A DNA stretch of 64,000 bases from Williamsia sp. 1138 (GCF_002095435.2 NZ_MJEJ02000039.1:62001-126000); one strand, 5' to 3'. Shown: positions 25,917 to 34,404, numbered from the stretch's first letter. Numbers and translations: made by a program. The notes: generated by a model not told the origin, from the sequence alone.

Positions 25917-26288
25917 TCATGTGAGCTTGCCGTACACCGTGTAAACGATGTGACTGATCAAGTAAGCGTCAACCGCTGCCAGTGCAGAAATCGCGACATT
26001 TTGTAGGACGGCCACGAAGATCGCACCCACTCCCTGTACGGAGATCCGGCGTGGGAGGGTCGACATCACCGCAAGCGACGAGCTGGCCCCCGAAAATCCG
26101 ATCATTGCGGTGGTGACCGACCAGGATGTTTGCGACTCGCCGGCCACGGCGACGGCGAGGAGCGCCGCACTGAACGCGTTCAGCGCGAGGACTATCCGCT
26201 GGTCCCGCCACGGCAACAACGTGAGGGCACAGTAGGCGAAGGCGCCGCCTGCGGCGCCACCCAGCGTGACTTGGAGAAAAGGACTCAT
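25917..26288 (-). CDS. CrcB/Fluc-like membrane protein, subunit 2
   Basis: A 123-residue, four-helix membrane protein. The fold pattern of fluoride channels is visible: GGAAGGAFAYCALTLLP (first helix), LALNAFSAALLAV (second helix with the conserved Asn), MIGFSGASSSLAVMSTL (where the break and Phe-box would be), and a fourth helix. The usual TTFSTF segment reads SSSLAVMST, so the Phe box is not conserved. Overlaps the preceding paralogue by four bases (ATGA). In actinobacteria, CrcB often occurs as two unlike subunits forming a heterodimer; this pair fits that arrangement. Function is uncertain because of the lost residues. Confidence 0.6.
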   Translation of the reverse strand: MSPFLQVTLGGAAGGAFAYCALTLLPWRDQRIVLALNAFSAALLAVAVAGESQTSWSVTTAMIGFSGASSSLAVMSTLPRRISVQGVGAIFVAVLQNVAISALAAVDAYLISHIVYTVYGKLT

Positions 26289-26653
26289 CGAGCGCCGAGT
26301 CGGGCGGTGAGCCGGCCCGTGGCGATCGCGCCGGTGGCGACGAAAACTGTTGCGACGAGATACGCGACGGACATCCAGACGTGAGTGGATGTTGTGGCAA
26401 CAACGACCGCGACGCTAAGAGCGCCTAGTCCGCTTGAGAAGCCGAGCGCGAACCAGCGCATAGTTCGTCGATACCCGCCCGTCGACAACGAGCCGAGTAC
26501 AACGCCGGATACACCGATTGCGATCAGACTGACAGCGAAGTCGTGTCGAGGACCGGGATACCACTCATCGAGCAGCAACCGTGCTCCGGCGCCCAAAGCA
26601 CCGCCCGTTGCGGCGCAAATGAGTTCGATGCCGCGGAAGGCGCGCTGGGGCAT
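26285..26653 (-). CDS. CrcB/Fluc-like membrane protein, subunit 1
   Basis: A 122-residue, four-helix membrane protein. The opening AATGGALGAGARLLL matches the CrcB first helix well, and GFSSGLGALS corresponds to the GFCGGLTTFS region. In the second helix, the segment equivalent to TLLVNLLGSFLLG reads SLIAIGVSGVVLG, so the conserved Asn is absent, and the Phe box is also lost. The partner gene (25917-26288) keeps the Asn. The proteins may form a heterodimer that exports fluoride, or have another role. Confidence 0.6.
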   Translation of the reverse strand: MPQRAFRGIELICAATGGALGAGARLLLDEWYPGPRHDFAVSLIAIGVSGVVLGSLSTGGYRRTMRWFALGFSSGLGALSVAVVVATTSTHVWMSVAYLVATVFVATGAIATGRLTARLGAR

Positions 26654-26734
26654 AGCACCAGTTTAGGTGCGGAAGCGTAGTCGAGCAGCCGGCGGCGTTG
26701 GGGGATTGGTCACTCCACCACCGTCAAGACGGGT

Positions 26735-26761
26735 ACGGACCCCGGAGACCCCGGGGTCCGT
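26735..26761. terminator. 11-bp perfect hairpin downstream of a peptide gene
   Basis: ACGGACCCCGG (26735-26745) and its exact complement (26751-26761) enclose the five-base loop AGACC. On the minus strand it starts nine bases after the stop of the 30-residue peptide gene, so it is the likely terminator for it. There is no long T-run. Confidence 0.65.
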
Positions 26762-26769
26762 CAATGCTT

Positions 26770-26862
26770 TTATCCGCCCGAGCTACCTGCAAACAGGCTG
26801 GTGACAACGAATTGAATGATCTGACCAAAAACTTCAATGAACCCGAACAGCTCTGATGACAT
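26770..26862 (-). CDS. Small acidic amphipathic peptide, 30 residues
   Basis: ATG 26862 follows AAAGGA (CGAAAGGATCGAGC) at normal spacing; TAA at 26772-26770. The product begins MSSELFGFIEVFGQIIQFVV and ends SLFAGSSGG. It has two Glu, no Lys or Arg, and no signal peptide. E10, Q14, Q17 and T21 fall within 60 degrees on a helical wheel, giving an amphipathic helix. With its own terminator hairpin, it looks like a monocistronic gene. It shares its overall properties, but not clear sequence identity, with the peptides at 15657 and 16037 and with PorA/PorH channel peptides. Confidence 0.6.
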   Translation of the reverse strand: MSSELFGFIEVFGQIIQFVVTSLFAGSSGG

Positions 26863-27520
26863 GCTCGATCCTTTCGACATTTATATTTACAACCGATGGA
26901 CTTCGGTCCGACCATGTACAGAATGCCTCAAGCACATTAATCGGTGGTCTTTTTGGACAATACTAAGGCCCAACCGCGGCAGACAGCGAAATGTACCAGC
27001 GGGGCGGTGGAATAGCTCGTTCAGGGCCGGGATGCCCGACACGATGCGGTTGGCCTAGCCGCTCCGGGCGGTCGGCAAGGCTCAGGGCTCGGCCTCGGTC
27101 ATTGTTGTCACCTGGGTCGCAGTCTGTACGGACCCTTGTCACCCGCTCATCCGCGAACAACACGTAGATCATAAATACAAATGGCCTTCCGTCGGCAATG
27201 GGAGTGGGACTGCGTTTCGGGAGGATCGTTGATTTGAGCGTTCTGCATGTGCGTAGCTTCCTCGCCCCGTATATGGTTGATCCGGCCGTGACCCCAGCGG
27301 TAGCTCAGCGGCGACTCCTTCTCGATGTATACATGGTTGATCTTCCAGTCGTCGGAAAGCCGCCTATTTGACGGCTGCGGCCGTGCAGTCGAACACTGAC
27401 TTAAATGTATGAGGAAGCCGCTGCAGCAGAGATGTTTTCGGTCGGCCTGAACATTGAGTTGGAGGCCGGAGGGTACCTCGGAACCAAGCCAACCGTGATC
27501 TTAGGAGGCATGATCTAGCC
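26863..27520. other. Intergenic region, possible gene remnant at 27204-27371
   Basis: About 660 bases between a minus-strand peptide gene and the SGNH gene. A 55-codon frame from GTG 27204 to TGA 27371 (VGLRFGRIVDLSVLHVRSF, then APYMVDPAV) has some coding character but no ribosome site and no recognised family; it could be a remnant. The motif ATGGTTGAT occurs twice within it. The rest shows nothing. AGGAGG at about 27503 probably serves the SGNH gene. Confidence 0.35.
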
Positions 27521-28276
27521 ATGACTGGTGGACGAAATTCTCGGAGCCTGCGAGGAAAGATTGCGATCGGAACTACAGTTCTGGGACTAGTGATAGTGCT
27601 CTTTGCGGGCGGGTTCGCGTACGACCAGTCACGAAAAAACGCACCAGTCCCAGCTACCGCCTCGGATTTTACATTCACTGAGCCGCCATTGCCTGACGAC
27701 GGCGTGGTCCGGCTAGCGGTTATTGGAGACGCGGTCTCAAAAGGTACGCCCAAGAACACGACCGTTTGGCCCGAGATTGTTGCCCATGAGCGAGGCTGGG
27801 AGCTGACCAACGCGGCCGGGGGTGGCGGTGGCTATGTCAACGGACTCCCGAAACACCGTGCTTTCGCGGATAAACTGAACGAGGCGGTCCGAAACACCCC
27901 CGAGATCGTGGTTGTAGCTGGTAGCCGCAATGACTCTAACGCGGCCCCTGCAGTAGTTGCGAAGGAAGCCCTTGCCCTGCTGACAGACCTAACCACGCGG
28001 TTACCCGAGAGCCAAGTGATCGTAGTTGGGCCGATATGGGACTACAAAAAGCCAACGCCAGAAGTGCTAGCTGTGAACGAGTCGGTGCGACAGGCTGCAA
28101 ACCAGCTAGGCCTGACGTTCGTGGACGCGATCGCGGCAAACTGGCTGTCAACGCCGGGCTTGCTCCAGGGCGACACTGCTCACCCGACCGATGCAGGTCA
28201 GAAGGTTATTGCTGAGCAGATGAATGCGGTGCTGCCCGAAATAGAAACTCCGGCGCCACCAGTTGAGGCCAAGTAG
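27521..28276 (+). CDS. SGNH/GDSL-like membrane-anchored protein, catalytic Ser replaced
   Basis: A 251-residue protein with a basic N-terminus, a membrane anchor at about residues 14-34 and a flavodoxin-like SGNH domain (about 62-235). Block I reads VIGDAVSKG, where GDS is expected, so the nucleophilic Ser seems to be Ala (a Ser lies two residues later). Block III is present as GSRND and block V as DTAHPTDAG (Asp-x-x-His). Family members remove or transfer acyl groups on lipids and polysaccharides. Without the Ser, this protein may only bind a glycan, or act with the shifted Ser. It lies just upstream of the exopolysaccharide locus. AGGAGG is about 13 bases upstream. Confidence 0.75.
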   Translation: MTGGRNSRSLRGKIAIGTTVLGLVIVLFAGGFAYDQSRKNAPVPATASDFTFTEPPLPDDGVVRLAVIGDAVSKGTPKNTTVWPEIVAHERGWELTNAAGGGGGYVNGLPKHRAFADKLNEAVRNTPEIVVVAGSRNDSNAAPAVVAKEALALLTDLTTRLPESQVIVVGPIWDYKKPTPEVLAVNESVRQAANQLGLTFVDAIAANWLSTPGLLQGDTAHPTDAGQKVIAEQMNAVLPEIETPAPPVEAK

Positions 28277-29255
28277 GTTAGCGGCGCAAAGCTTGCGTGT
28301 CATGATCTGAGCTGAGTCGCCACACAGCTGTGGGCCGCCTACGAAGCATTTGTCGAGGCTCCAGAGCTGGCAGCTTCGACGGACTTGCGAGTACCAGGTG
28401 TTCGCAGTTCTTCGAGGTCGCACCTGCCGCGCCACGGTCGACCCGAAGTCGGCACGTCCGCGGCTGGGTTACACATCGTCCAGCTCAGCTCCCGTGGCTT
28501 ACTGATTCTTAGAAGCCGTTTGGTTTCGAGCCTGGTCATGCACCTTCGTTGAGCTGACCCAGGGGTGGACGTTGGCCGGCGGCCTCCAGATAGACATAAC
28601 TCCAGTTGTGGGCTATAAATGATCGTGACGATCATCGCCAGCGTCGAGACTGTGCGCCTGATGCTCCGATCTTGGTGAGATGTGCCATGCCTCGGATCCG
28701 TTGATGGCGACATTTTGCCAACGTCGGTATAGATAGTGACTACGCCGAATTGCGTGGGGCTTAATCGTCGGCGAGTCGCGAAAGCATTGATTCTGTGCTG
28801 TGAGTTAGGGGCCACATCGCGGTTTCTTTTGCGAAACCTAATTGAAACCCAGGGCCGTGACTTGTCAAATCGCTACTTAGGCGTCGCGCACGTGCTGATC
28901 CCGCTCAGTCACCAGGCGTGTTGCGCGGCAGACGGTTTCGTAGCGCGTAACCTCCTCTTCGCATCCGCGTTACGGTGTTCTCTTGGCGGACATGTTGCGA
29001 AGTAAGTGATGTAAACCACAAAACTATAATTAAGGTTATGTAATACTAAAATTGAGAAATATCATTGACTCACTTGGGTCGCGAAACGATTGTGAAGGCG
29101 CTACTCTTCCCTTATTCGGCTAAATCGAAACCAAATAAGACGGGGTCGCGGCCACTTTATAGTTATATTTCGACGCCCTGCCTGACGCTGTGGTCGGGAA
29201 TCGGCCATCGCTCGCACGCTGAGCGCTGGCCGCCTGGAGCGTCGGGGAGGAAGAG
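28277..29255. other. Long leader region before the exopolysaccharide operon
   Basis: Almost 1 kb without a convincing gene; frames on both strands lack coding character. GC falls around 28980-29070. A good promoter-operator candidate lies at 28591-28635 (separate entry), which would give a leader of about 630 bases before the ATG at 29256. No known riboswitch was recognised. Confidence 0.45.
28591..28635 (+). promoter_or_regulatory. Promoter candidate with overlapping palindrome upstream of the EPS operon
   Basis: TAGACA at 28591-28596 and TATAAA at 28614-28619 are spaced by 17 bases, a good sigma-70-type match in a GC-rich genome. ATGATCG and CGATCAT (28619-28625 and 28629-28635, three-base centre) form a palindrome beginning at the last base of the -10, where a repressor would block initiation. 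Confidence 0.4.
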
Positions 29256-30767
29256 ATGACACGCAGTACGAAAGTGGTGAGCACCGACTGGCGGACGCCT
29301 TCGCAGGTGTCACCGGTCGACATACGCCCTCGACCCAACACCTGGGCCGATACGTATGTCGCCCGAGTCCAGATGTTGGACGCACTGGTCGTCGCAGTCG
29401 CAGTGTTAGGTGCTCAGCAGCTGCGGTTCGGATTCCCGTCCGTGCTCGATCCGATCGGTAGGTTTAACACTCCCGGCATCTTCGTCTCGTTGGGGTTTGT
29501 CGTTGCGTGGGTCATTGCTCTCCGGGTGGTACAAAGCACAGACAAACGAATTGTGGGTTCAGGGCCCGAAGAATACAGCCGGATAGTTCGGGCGTCGTTC
29601 GCCGTGTTCGGGTCGCTAGCAATAGTCGACCTACTGTTCAAGTGGGACGTCGCGCGAGGTCTGCTGGCGATCGCTCTACCAGCAGGCACGCTCGGTCTGC
29701 TTCTCGCTCGGTGGTGCTGGCGTTGGAACCTCGCTCGCGAGCGCCGCAACCGCCAGAATATGAACCAGGTATTGGTTGTCGGAAGTCCAAGCTCCGCAGC
29801 CCCGTTGATCACTCATCTGGACAGGAATCCGAGTCTGGGCCTGGAGGTGGTCGGGCTCTGTGTACCGCCGGGCCATCCAGCGCGTCACAGGGAGAATGTG
29901 ACTATTGGGGACAGGAACCTGACTGTGTTCGGCGACTGCAGCGATGCCAGGGACGGAGTCGAGAAGTCGGGGGCCACGGCGGTTGCAGTGACCTGTGCCG
30001 AAACTTTAGGGCACTCGGTGATGCGTGAATTGTCGTGGGATCTCGAGGGCCTGCACGTCGACATGCTCATCGCGCCAGGTGTTGCGGACGTGGCGGGCCC
30101 GCGGATGATGGTTCGACCGGTCGCGGGCCTTCCGCTTCTCCATATCGACAAGCCTCGGTATGAAGGAGCAAACAAATTTCTGAAGGCTGCATTCGATCGT
30201 CTCGGTGCGGCTGTGATTTTGCTCGTCGTCACACCGGTCATGGTTGCATGTGCGCTGGCGGTGAAGTTCGGGTCGAGAGGCCCGACTTTCTACCGCGCAG
30301 AACGGATCGGTCTCAACAACGAACCGTTCCAGATGTGGAAGTTTCGCACAATGATAGATGGCGCGGACCAACAGAAGCTGGCACTCGCACAACTAAACGA
30401 AGGCGCAGGCGTTCTCTTCAAGATGCGAGATGATCCGAGAGTAACTCCTGTCGGGAAGTTCATGCGTCGGTTTAGCTTTGACGAACTCCCACAACTGTTT
30501 AATGTCCTCGGAGGGTCGATGAGCTTGGTCGGCCCGCGCCCGCCCCTACGCACGGAGGTGGAGCAGTACAGCGGACTTGTCACACGCCGCATGTTGGTCC
30601 GCCCAGGAATTACTGGACTTTGGCAAGTCTCGGGCAGATCGGATCTCAGTTGGGACGAGTCGGTGCGCCTCGATCTGTCATATGTCGAGAACTGGTCAAT
30701 CATGCAGGACGCCATGATTCTTTGGCGGACCTTAAAGGCAGTCGTACGGAGTGACGGTGCCTACTGA
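29256..30767 (+). CDS. Polyprenyl-phosphate sugar-1-phosphate transferase (WcaJ/WbaP type)
   Basis: A 503-residue integral membrane enzyme that starts exopolysaccharide synthesis by moving a sugar phosphate from a nucleotide sugar to undecaprenyl/decaprenyl phosphate. Four N-terminal helices (about 35-165), a Rossmann-like middle domain (QVLVVGSPSSAAPLITHL) and a fifth helix with the catalytic domain follow: KAAFDRLGAAVILLVVTP, GPTFYRAERIGLNNEPFQMWKFRTM, RRFSFDELPQLFNVLGGSMSLVGPRP (the DELPQ and GPRP motifs), and RPGITGLWQVSGRSDLSW. GGGGAGG precedes ATG 29256. It opens the plus-strand cluster. The likely sugar is glucose or galactose, but this cannot be read from sequence. Confidence 0.93.
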   Translation: MTRSTKVVSTDWRTPSQVSPVDIRPRPNTWADTYVARVQMLDALVVAVAVLGAQQLRFGFPSVLDPIGRFNTPGIFVSLGFVVAWVIALRVVQSTDKRIVGSGPEEYSRIVRASFAVFGSLAIVDLLFKWDVARGLLAIALPAGTLGLLLARWCWRWNLARERRNRQNMNQVLVVGSPSSAAPLITHLDRNPSLGLEVVGLCVPPGHPARHRENVTIGDRNLTVFGDCSDARDGVEKSGATAVAVTCAETLGHSVMRELSWDLEGLHVDMLIAPGVADVAGPRMMVRPVAGLPLLHIDKPRYEGANKFLKAAFDRLGAAVILLVVTPVMVACALAVKFGSRGPTFYRAERIGLNNEPFQMWKFRTMIDGADQQKLALAQLNEGAGVLFKMRDDPRVTPVGKFMRRFSFDELPQLFNVLGGSMSLVGPRPPLRTEVEQYSGLVTRRMLVRPGITGLWQVSGRSDLSWDESVRLDLSYVENWSIMQDAMILWRTLKAVVRSDGAY

Positions 30768-31283
30768 CCGGGTCACAGTGCTATTCGTCTGCACCATGAA
30801 CCCTTCTGCGTCGCCCGCGTTCAGGCAAAGTGTGCGCAGCGCCGGACATCGCGAGATGAACGGCAGGCCGATGCACACCCGTAGCGTGCGCGTGCTCAGT
30901 GAGTGTGGGATTGATCCGATCGGAGCTTCCAGCTGTCTCAAGTCGCCAGACCTCGTCTGCGATGGCGACAGGTTTGTGGCTACTTGTGGTCGCCACGCGG
31001 GAGCGAGTCTGCGAGCACCTCAGCTGTGGATTCGGATGCAGTCGGCGCGCGAATCTCAGATTTCCGGCTTGGCGCCGCCCGCGCCTCGACGTCTCGACGA
31101 TCCGCAGCCTCCGCTGACGCAGGCATCGACATCGAATGCCCGATCGCGCGGCGGGGCGTGGCGTTCGATCGCGCCGCGGCCGATATCGAAGAGTCTATGA
31201 ACGGTTTTGCCTCTCGAAACGAACACCAGCGAATCCGGGACTCGGTCGGAAAAGTAGCGAAAAAGGAGAAGCCATGCGTATGA
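30751..31283 (+). pseudogene. Decayed low-molecular-weight tyrosine phosphatase
   Basis: The first part (GTG 30751) reads VTVLFVCTMNPSASPAF, where an LMW-PTP would have VLFVCTGNICRSP; the P-loop Arg and several residues are lost. It then continues with RSAGHREMNGRPMHTRSVRVLSECGID, clearly the family's second block. The C-terminal block appears in another frame near 31125: GIDIECPIARRGVAFDRAAADIEESMNGFASR, matching the DIADPLGKPAAEFDRAAAEI block of the intact copy at 14656. Substitutions and at least one frameshift show that the gene is dead. Its place between the initiating transferase and later genes is usual for a Wzb-type phosphatase. It extends into the start region of the next gene. Confidence 0.75.
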
Positions 31284-32608
31284 CCGTTCTGGGAACCGGC
31301 TACCTGGGTGCAACCCATGCGGCCTGTATGGCCGAACTGGGCCACGACGTCCTCGGCGTCGACGTAGACCCTTCGAAGCTCGCCAAGCTGGAGGCCGGCG
31401 AAGTTCCCTTCTACGAGCCGGGATTACAGGAAGTCCTTAAGCGCAACATCGACGAAGGCCGCCTTAGATTTACTGATTCTTACGAAGAGGCAGCCGACTT
31501 CGCAGACGTCCACTTCTTAGCTGTCGGGACACCGCAGAAGCGCGGAGAGTACGGGGCTGATCTCAAGTACGTCGACGCCGTAATCGACACTTTGAGTCGG
31601 TTGATCACGAGACCAGCGGTCATTTTTGGCAAGTCAACCGTTCCAGTCGGAACCGCCGAGCGTCTGGGACGACGGGCTCGTGAGCTCGCACCCAGTGGTG
31701 TTCAGATCGAGGTGGCATGGAACCCAGAGTTCCTCCGCGAAGGTCATGCGGTCGAGGACACGCTACGTCCAGACCGTTTAGTTGTTGGCGTTGATGAAAC
31801 TGCCCCGAGTCGCGCAGAAGGAATCGCAAGGGAAATCTACGAAAAAACGATTTCCTCCGGCACGCCGTTCGTGCTCACAAACCTTGCAACGGCGGAACTG
31901 GTAAAGGCCGCGGCGAATGCATTCCTCGCAACTAAAATTTCCTTTATTAATGCGATTGCTGAGGTCTGTGAGGCTGCGGACGGCGATATCACACAGCTCG
32001 CCGACGCCATCGGACATGATGATCGAATTGGGAGAAAGTTTCTCAACGCAGGAATAGGATTCGGCGGAGGATGTCTTCCCAAAGACATCAGGGCTTTTAT
32101 GGCACGCGCAGGCGAACTTGGCGCAGACCAGGCGCTTACCTTCCTTCGGGAGGTAGACAACATCAACATGCGCCGCAGGACACAGATGGTGGAACTGACC
32201 CGCCGTGAATGCGGCGGATTCTTGGGTGCGCGTGTGGCGATACTAGGGGCTGCATTCAAGCCTGAGTCCGACGACGTTCGCGATTCACCTGCTCTGAACA
32301 TAGCAGGTCAGATACACCTCCAAGGCGCAGACGTCAGAGTATATGACCCTAAAGCAATGGAGAATTCGCGGAGACTATTTCCGACGCTCACCTACTCTGA
32401 ATCGATCGAGGAGGCGTGCGAGGGCGCGGACGTACTCTTAGTACTTACTGAATGGAAAGAGTTCATCAGTTTAACGCCTCAAGACATCGGCAAGCGAGTC
32501 AGATCAAAACGCGTGATTGACGGTCGAAATTGTTTAGATGGTGCCCAATGGCGTGCAGGCGGTTGGACGTATAGGGGCCTCGGACGAGCGTTGGGGAACA
32601 CTAAATGA
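31274..32608 (+). CDS. ugd: UDP-glucose 6-dehydrogenase
   Basis: A 444-residue enzyme; ATG 31274 is preceded by AAAAGGAGAA, so the longer open frame upstream is not used. Typical UDP-glucose dehydrogenase features: TVLGTGYLGATHAACMAELG (NAD site), AVGTPQKRG, STVPVGTAERL, WNPEFLREGHAVEDT, NAFLATKISFINAIAEV, and FGGGCLPKDIRAF with the catalytic Cys, then VAILGAAFKPESDDVRDSP. It oxidises UDP-glucose twice to UDP-glucuronate, the expected acidic precursor of the polysaccharide. It differs from the HCIPCDPHYL-type enzyme at 20.4 kb. Confidence 0.93.
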   Translation: MRMTVLGTGYLGATHAACMAELGHDVLGVDVDPSKLAKLEAGEVPFYEPGLQEVLKRNIDEGRLRFTDSYEEAADFADVHFLAVGTPQKRGEYGADLKYVDAVIDTLSRLITRPAVIFGKSTVPVGTAERLGRRARELAPSGVQIEVAWNPEFLREGHAVEDTLRPDRLVVGVDETAPSRAEGIAREIYEKTISSGTPFVLTNLATAELVKAAANAFLATKISFINAIAEVCEAADGDITQLADAIGHDDRIGRKFLNAGIGFGGGCLPKDIRAFMARAGELGADQALTFLREVDNINMRRRTQMVELTRRECGGFLGARVAILGAAFKPESDDVRDSPALNIAGQIHLQGADVRVYDPKAMENSRRLFPTLTYSESIEEACEGADVLLVLTEWKEFISLTPQDIGKRVRSKRVIDGRNCLDGAQWRAGGWTYRGLGRALGNTK

Positions 32609-32678
32609 ACGGCTACAGGGGACGCCTATACGGGTTCGCCTACCTATCTGCTGGAATACCAACGATGGAGGTATCCCA

Positions 32679-33812
32679 GTGAAACACGCAACACATGCAC
32701 AGCATATTTTGTACCTCGCAGTAATTCCGTGGTACAGACAAGAATGTGTCAACGTATTGGCTGGGCGCATGGGAGACAGTTTAAGGGTCTTTGCGTCTGA
32801 GTACGGGCTGGATCCAACAGTGAGAACTGGTATCGACAGCGGAAACTATACCCTTGTGAGCAGACGCGGCATTCTTGCGGATCGGATCTTGTTTCAGGCG
32901 ATCCCGCTTGAGGTGTTTCGTACTAAAGGATCCGTAGTCGTCGACCTGAATCCGCGAAGTTTTTCTGCGTGGGCAGTCCTGTTATATAGACGTTTCACAG
33001 GTAAGCGGATCCTTGTGTGGGGGCATCTTCATCCGAGGCGCGGTGCGGGGACAAAAACTGCCGCAGTCCGGAGAGCTATGCGCCGGATTGCGTCGGGTGC
33101 GATTCTATATGGATACGACAGCGTCACGGCCGCTCGGTCTGAACTACCCAACCAGCCGGTGTGGGTGGCCGCAAACGCGATATACAAACGCACAGCGATG
33201 CACTCGACCGGATTGAATCAAACCCGGAACACCATGATATATGTAGGTCGTCTGGAAATGTCCAAGAACGTGGACCAGCTCATTCTCGGGTACCGCGACT
33301 CTGAACTCTGGCGAGTCAATGTCAGATTAGGAATAGTCGGCGAAGGTTCTCTACGGAAACAAGTCCAAGAACAGGCTGAAGAATTCGGACTTTCGGACTC
33401 TGTTGATTTTTATGGACAGGTCAACGACGAAGCCGAGCTTGCGAAAATATACGGGCAGGCAATTTTCTCTTTGTCGCCGGGATATGTGGGTCTCAGCGCA
33501 ACGCAAAGTCTTGGCTTCGGTGTGCCGATGGTCTATGCACGAGATGCGCCTCATGCGCCCGAGGTGGAGCTTAGAAGACTGGGATTTATGCAAGAATACG
33601 AACCCACGACTGCGGATGGACTCGCCGCGGCGATGAAAGTGGCGTACGCAAAGTACATATCGATCCCGGAATCGACAACGGACCGAATCGCCGTTACGAC
33701 CGCATCTTTCTACTCCGCTGAGATAATGAGTGACGGCATAATTTCGGGACTCTTGAATAATGCTGTCGAATACGGGACTGACGGATGGCCAATCGGAAAG
33801 AATCAAGAATGA
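32679..33812 (+). CDS. Family-4-type glycosyltransferase
   Basis: A 377-residue cytoplasmic GT-B enzyme. GTG 32679 is chosen because GGAGG is eight bases upstream, although the frame stays open further back. The C-terminal half shows the GT4 pattern: MIYVGRLEMSKNVDQLILGYRD, LGIVGEGSLRKQVQEQAEEFGLSDSVDFYGQVNDEAELAKIYGQA, then SLSPGYVGLSATQSLGFGVPMVYARD (the E-x7-E region is diverged, with Ser-Ala-Thr-Gln in place of the first Glu). It should add one sugar to the lipid-linked repeat. Its stop overlaps the next gene by ATGA. The donor and linkage are unknown. Confidence 0.85.
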   Translation: MKHATHAQHILYLAVIPWYRQECVNVLAGRMGDSLRVFASEYGLDPTVRTGIDSGNYTLVSRRGILADRILFQAIPLEVFRTKGSVVVDLNPRSFSAWAVLLYRRFTGKRILVWGHLHPRRGAGTKTAAVRRAMRRIASGAILYGYDSVTAARSELPNQPVWVAANAIYKRTAMHSTGLNQTRNTMIYVGRLEMSKNVDQLILGYRDSELWRVNVRLGIVGEGSLRKQVQEQAEEFGLSDSVDFYGQVNDEAELAKIYGQAIFSLSPGYVGLSATQSLGFGVPMVYARDAPHAPEVELRRLGFMQEYEPTTADGLAAAMKVAYAKYISIPESTTDRIAVTTASFYSAEIMSDGIISGLLNNAVEYGTDGWPIGKNQE

Positions 33813-34402
33813 CCGAATCGAGATCTCGTCTGCCTAATAGCTTGCGAACCGCGGCGTCTGGCGTTCTCAACTGGATGGCATTGGGAAAAAACGTTCAAAC
33901 GGGGAGAAACTTTAGGGCGGGCCGCTCAGCGATAATTAGTGCTCCTCATAGTTTGACTTTTGGGCACAATGTGAGTGTCGGTCCCCGCTCGGTGATCCAA
34001 GTAGATGGTCAGATGGGGAACTTCCTAATGGTTGGAATGAACGTTCACATCGTAGGACGCGATGACCACGCAATCGATGAAATTGGTACTCCAATGCTGT
34101 TTAGCACTTGGTCCGGTGATCGAGAACCGCGTGACACCGACTTCGTGACAATAGGTGACGATGTTTGGATCGGAGCCTCCGCGACTGTTCTCAGCGGCGT
34201 TACGATAGGAAGCGGAGCGGTCATTGGAGCAGGCGCTGTAGTAATCAACGATGTCTCCCCCTTCGGAGTAGCAGTAGGTGTTCCAGCGCGCGAAGTGAGC
34301 AAGCGGTTCGACGATCAAGAGCAGCGTGACCGTCACCTCGCGCTGTTAGCGGAATGGGACGAAGCGCAGTCACTGTCCACGACATCGAATCAGGTTGGTT
34401 AA
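33809..34402 (+). CDS. Left-handed beta-helix (hexapeptide) acyltransferase
   Basis: A 197-residue trimeric acyltransferase-like protein. Hexapeptide repeats run through about residues 45-165: ISAPHSLTFGHNVSVGPRSVIQ, then VTIGDDVWIGASATVLSGVTIGSGAVIGAGAVVINDV, ending in VGVPAREV. A catalytic His is present in NVHIVGRDDH. ATG 33809 overlaps the GT stop (ATGA); the upstream ATG 33785 lies inside that gene. It most likely O-acetylates a sugar of the repeat unit. The acceptor is not known. Confidence 0.85.
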   Translation: MTESRSRLPNSLRTAASGVLNWMALGKNVQTGRNFRAGRSAIISAPHSLTFGHNVSVGPRSVIQVDGQMGNFLMVGMNVHIVGRDDHAIDEIGTPMLFSTWSGDREPRDTDFVTIGDDVWIGASATVLSGVTIGSGAVIGAGAVVINDVSPFGVAVGVPAREVSKRFDDQEQRDRHLALLAEWDEAQSLSTTSNQVG

Positions 34403-34404
34403 AA

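Noticed and set aside
28736-29005. 89-residue plus-strand frame in the EPS leader
   Set aside because: No ribosome site, Cys/Arg/Leu-rich translation without a pattern, and low coding character.
31136-31273. N-terminal extension of UDP-glucose dehydrogenase
   Set aside because: The family starts at MRMTVLGTGYLG, the strong AAGGAG site lies just before ATG 31274, and the extension overlaps the phosphatase remnant.
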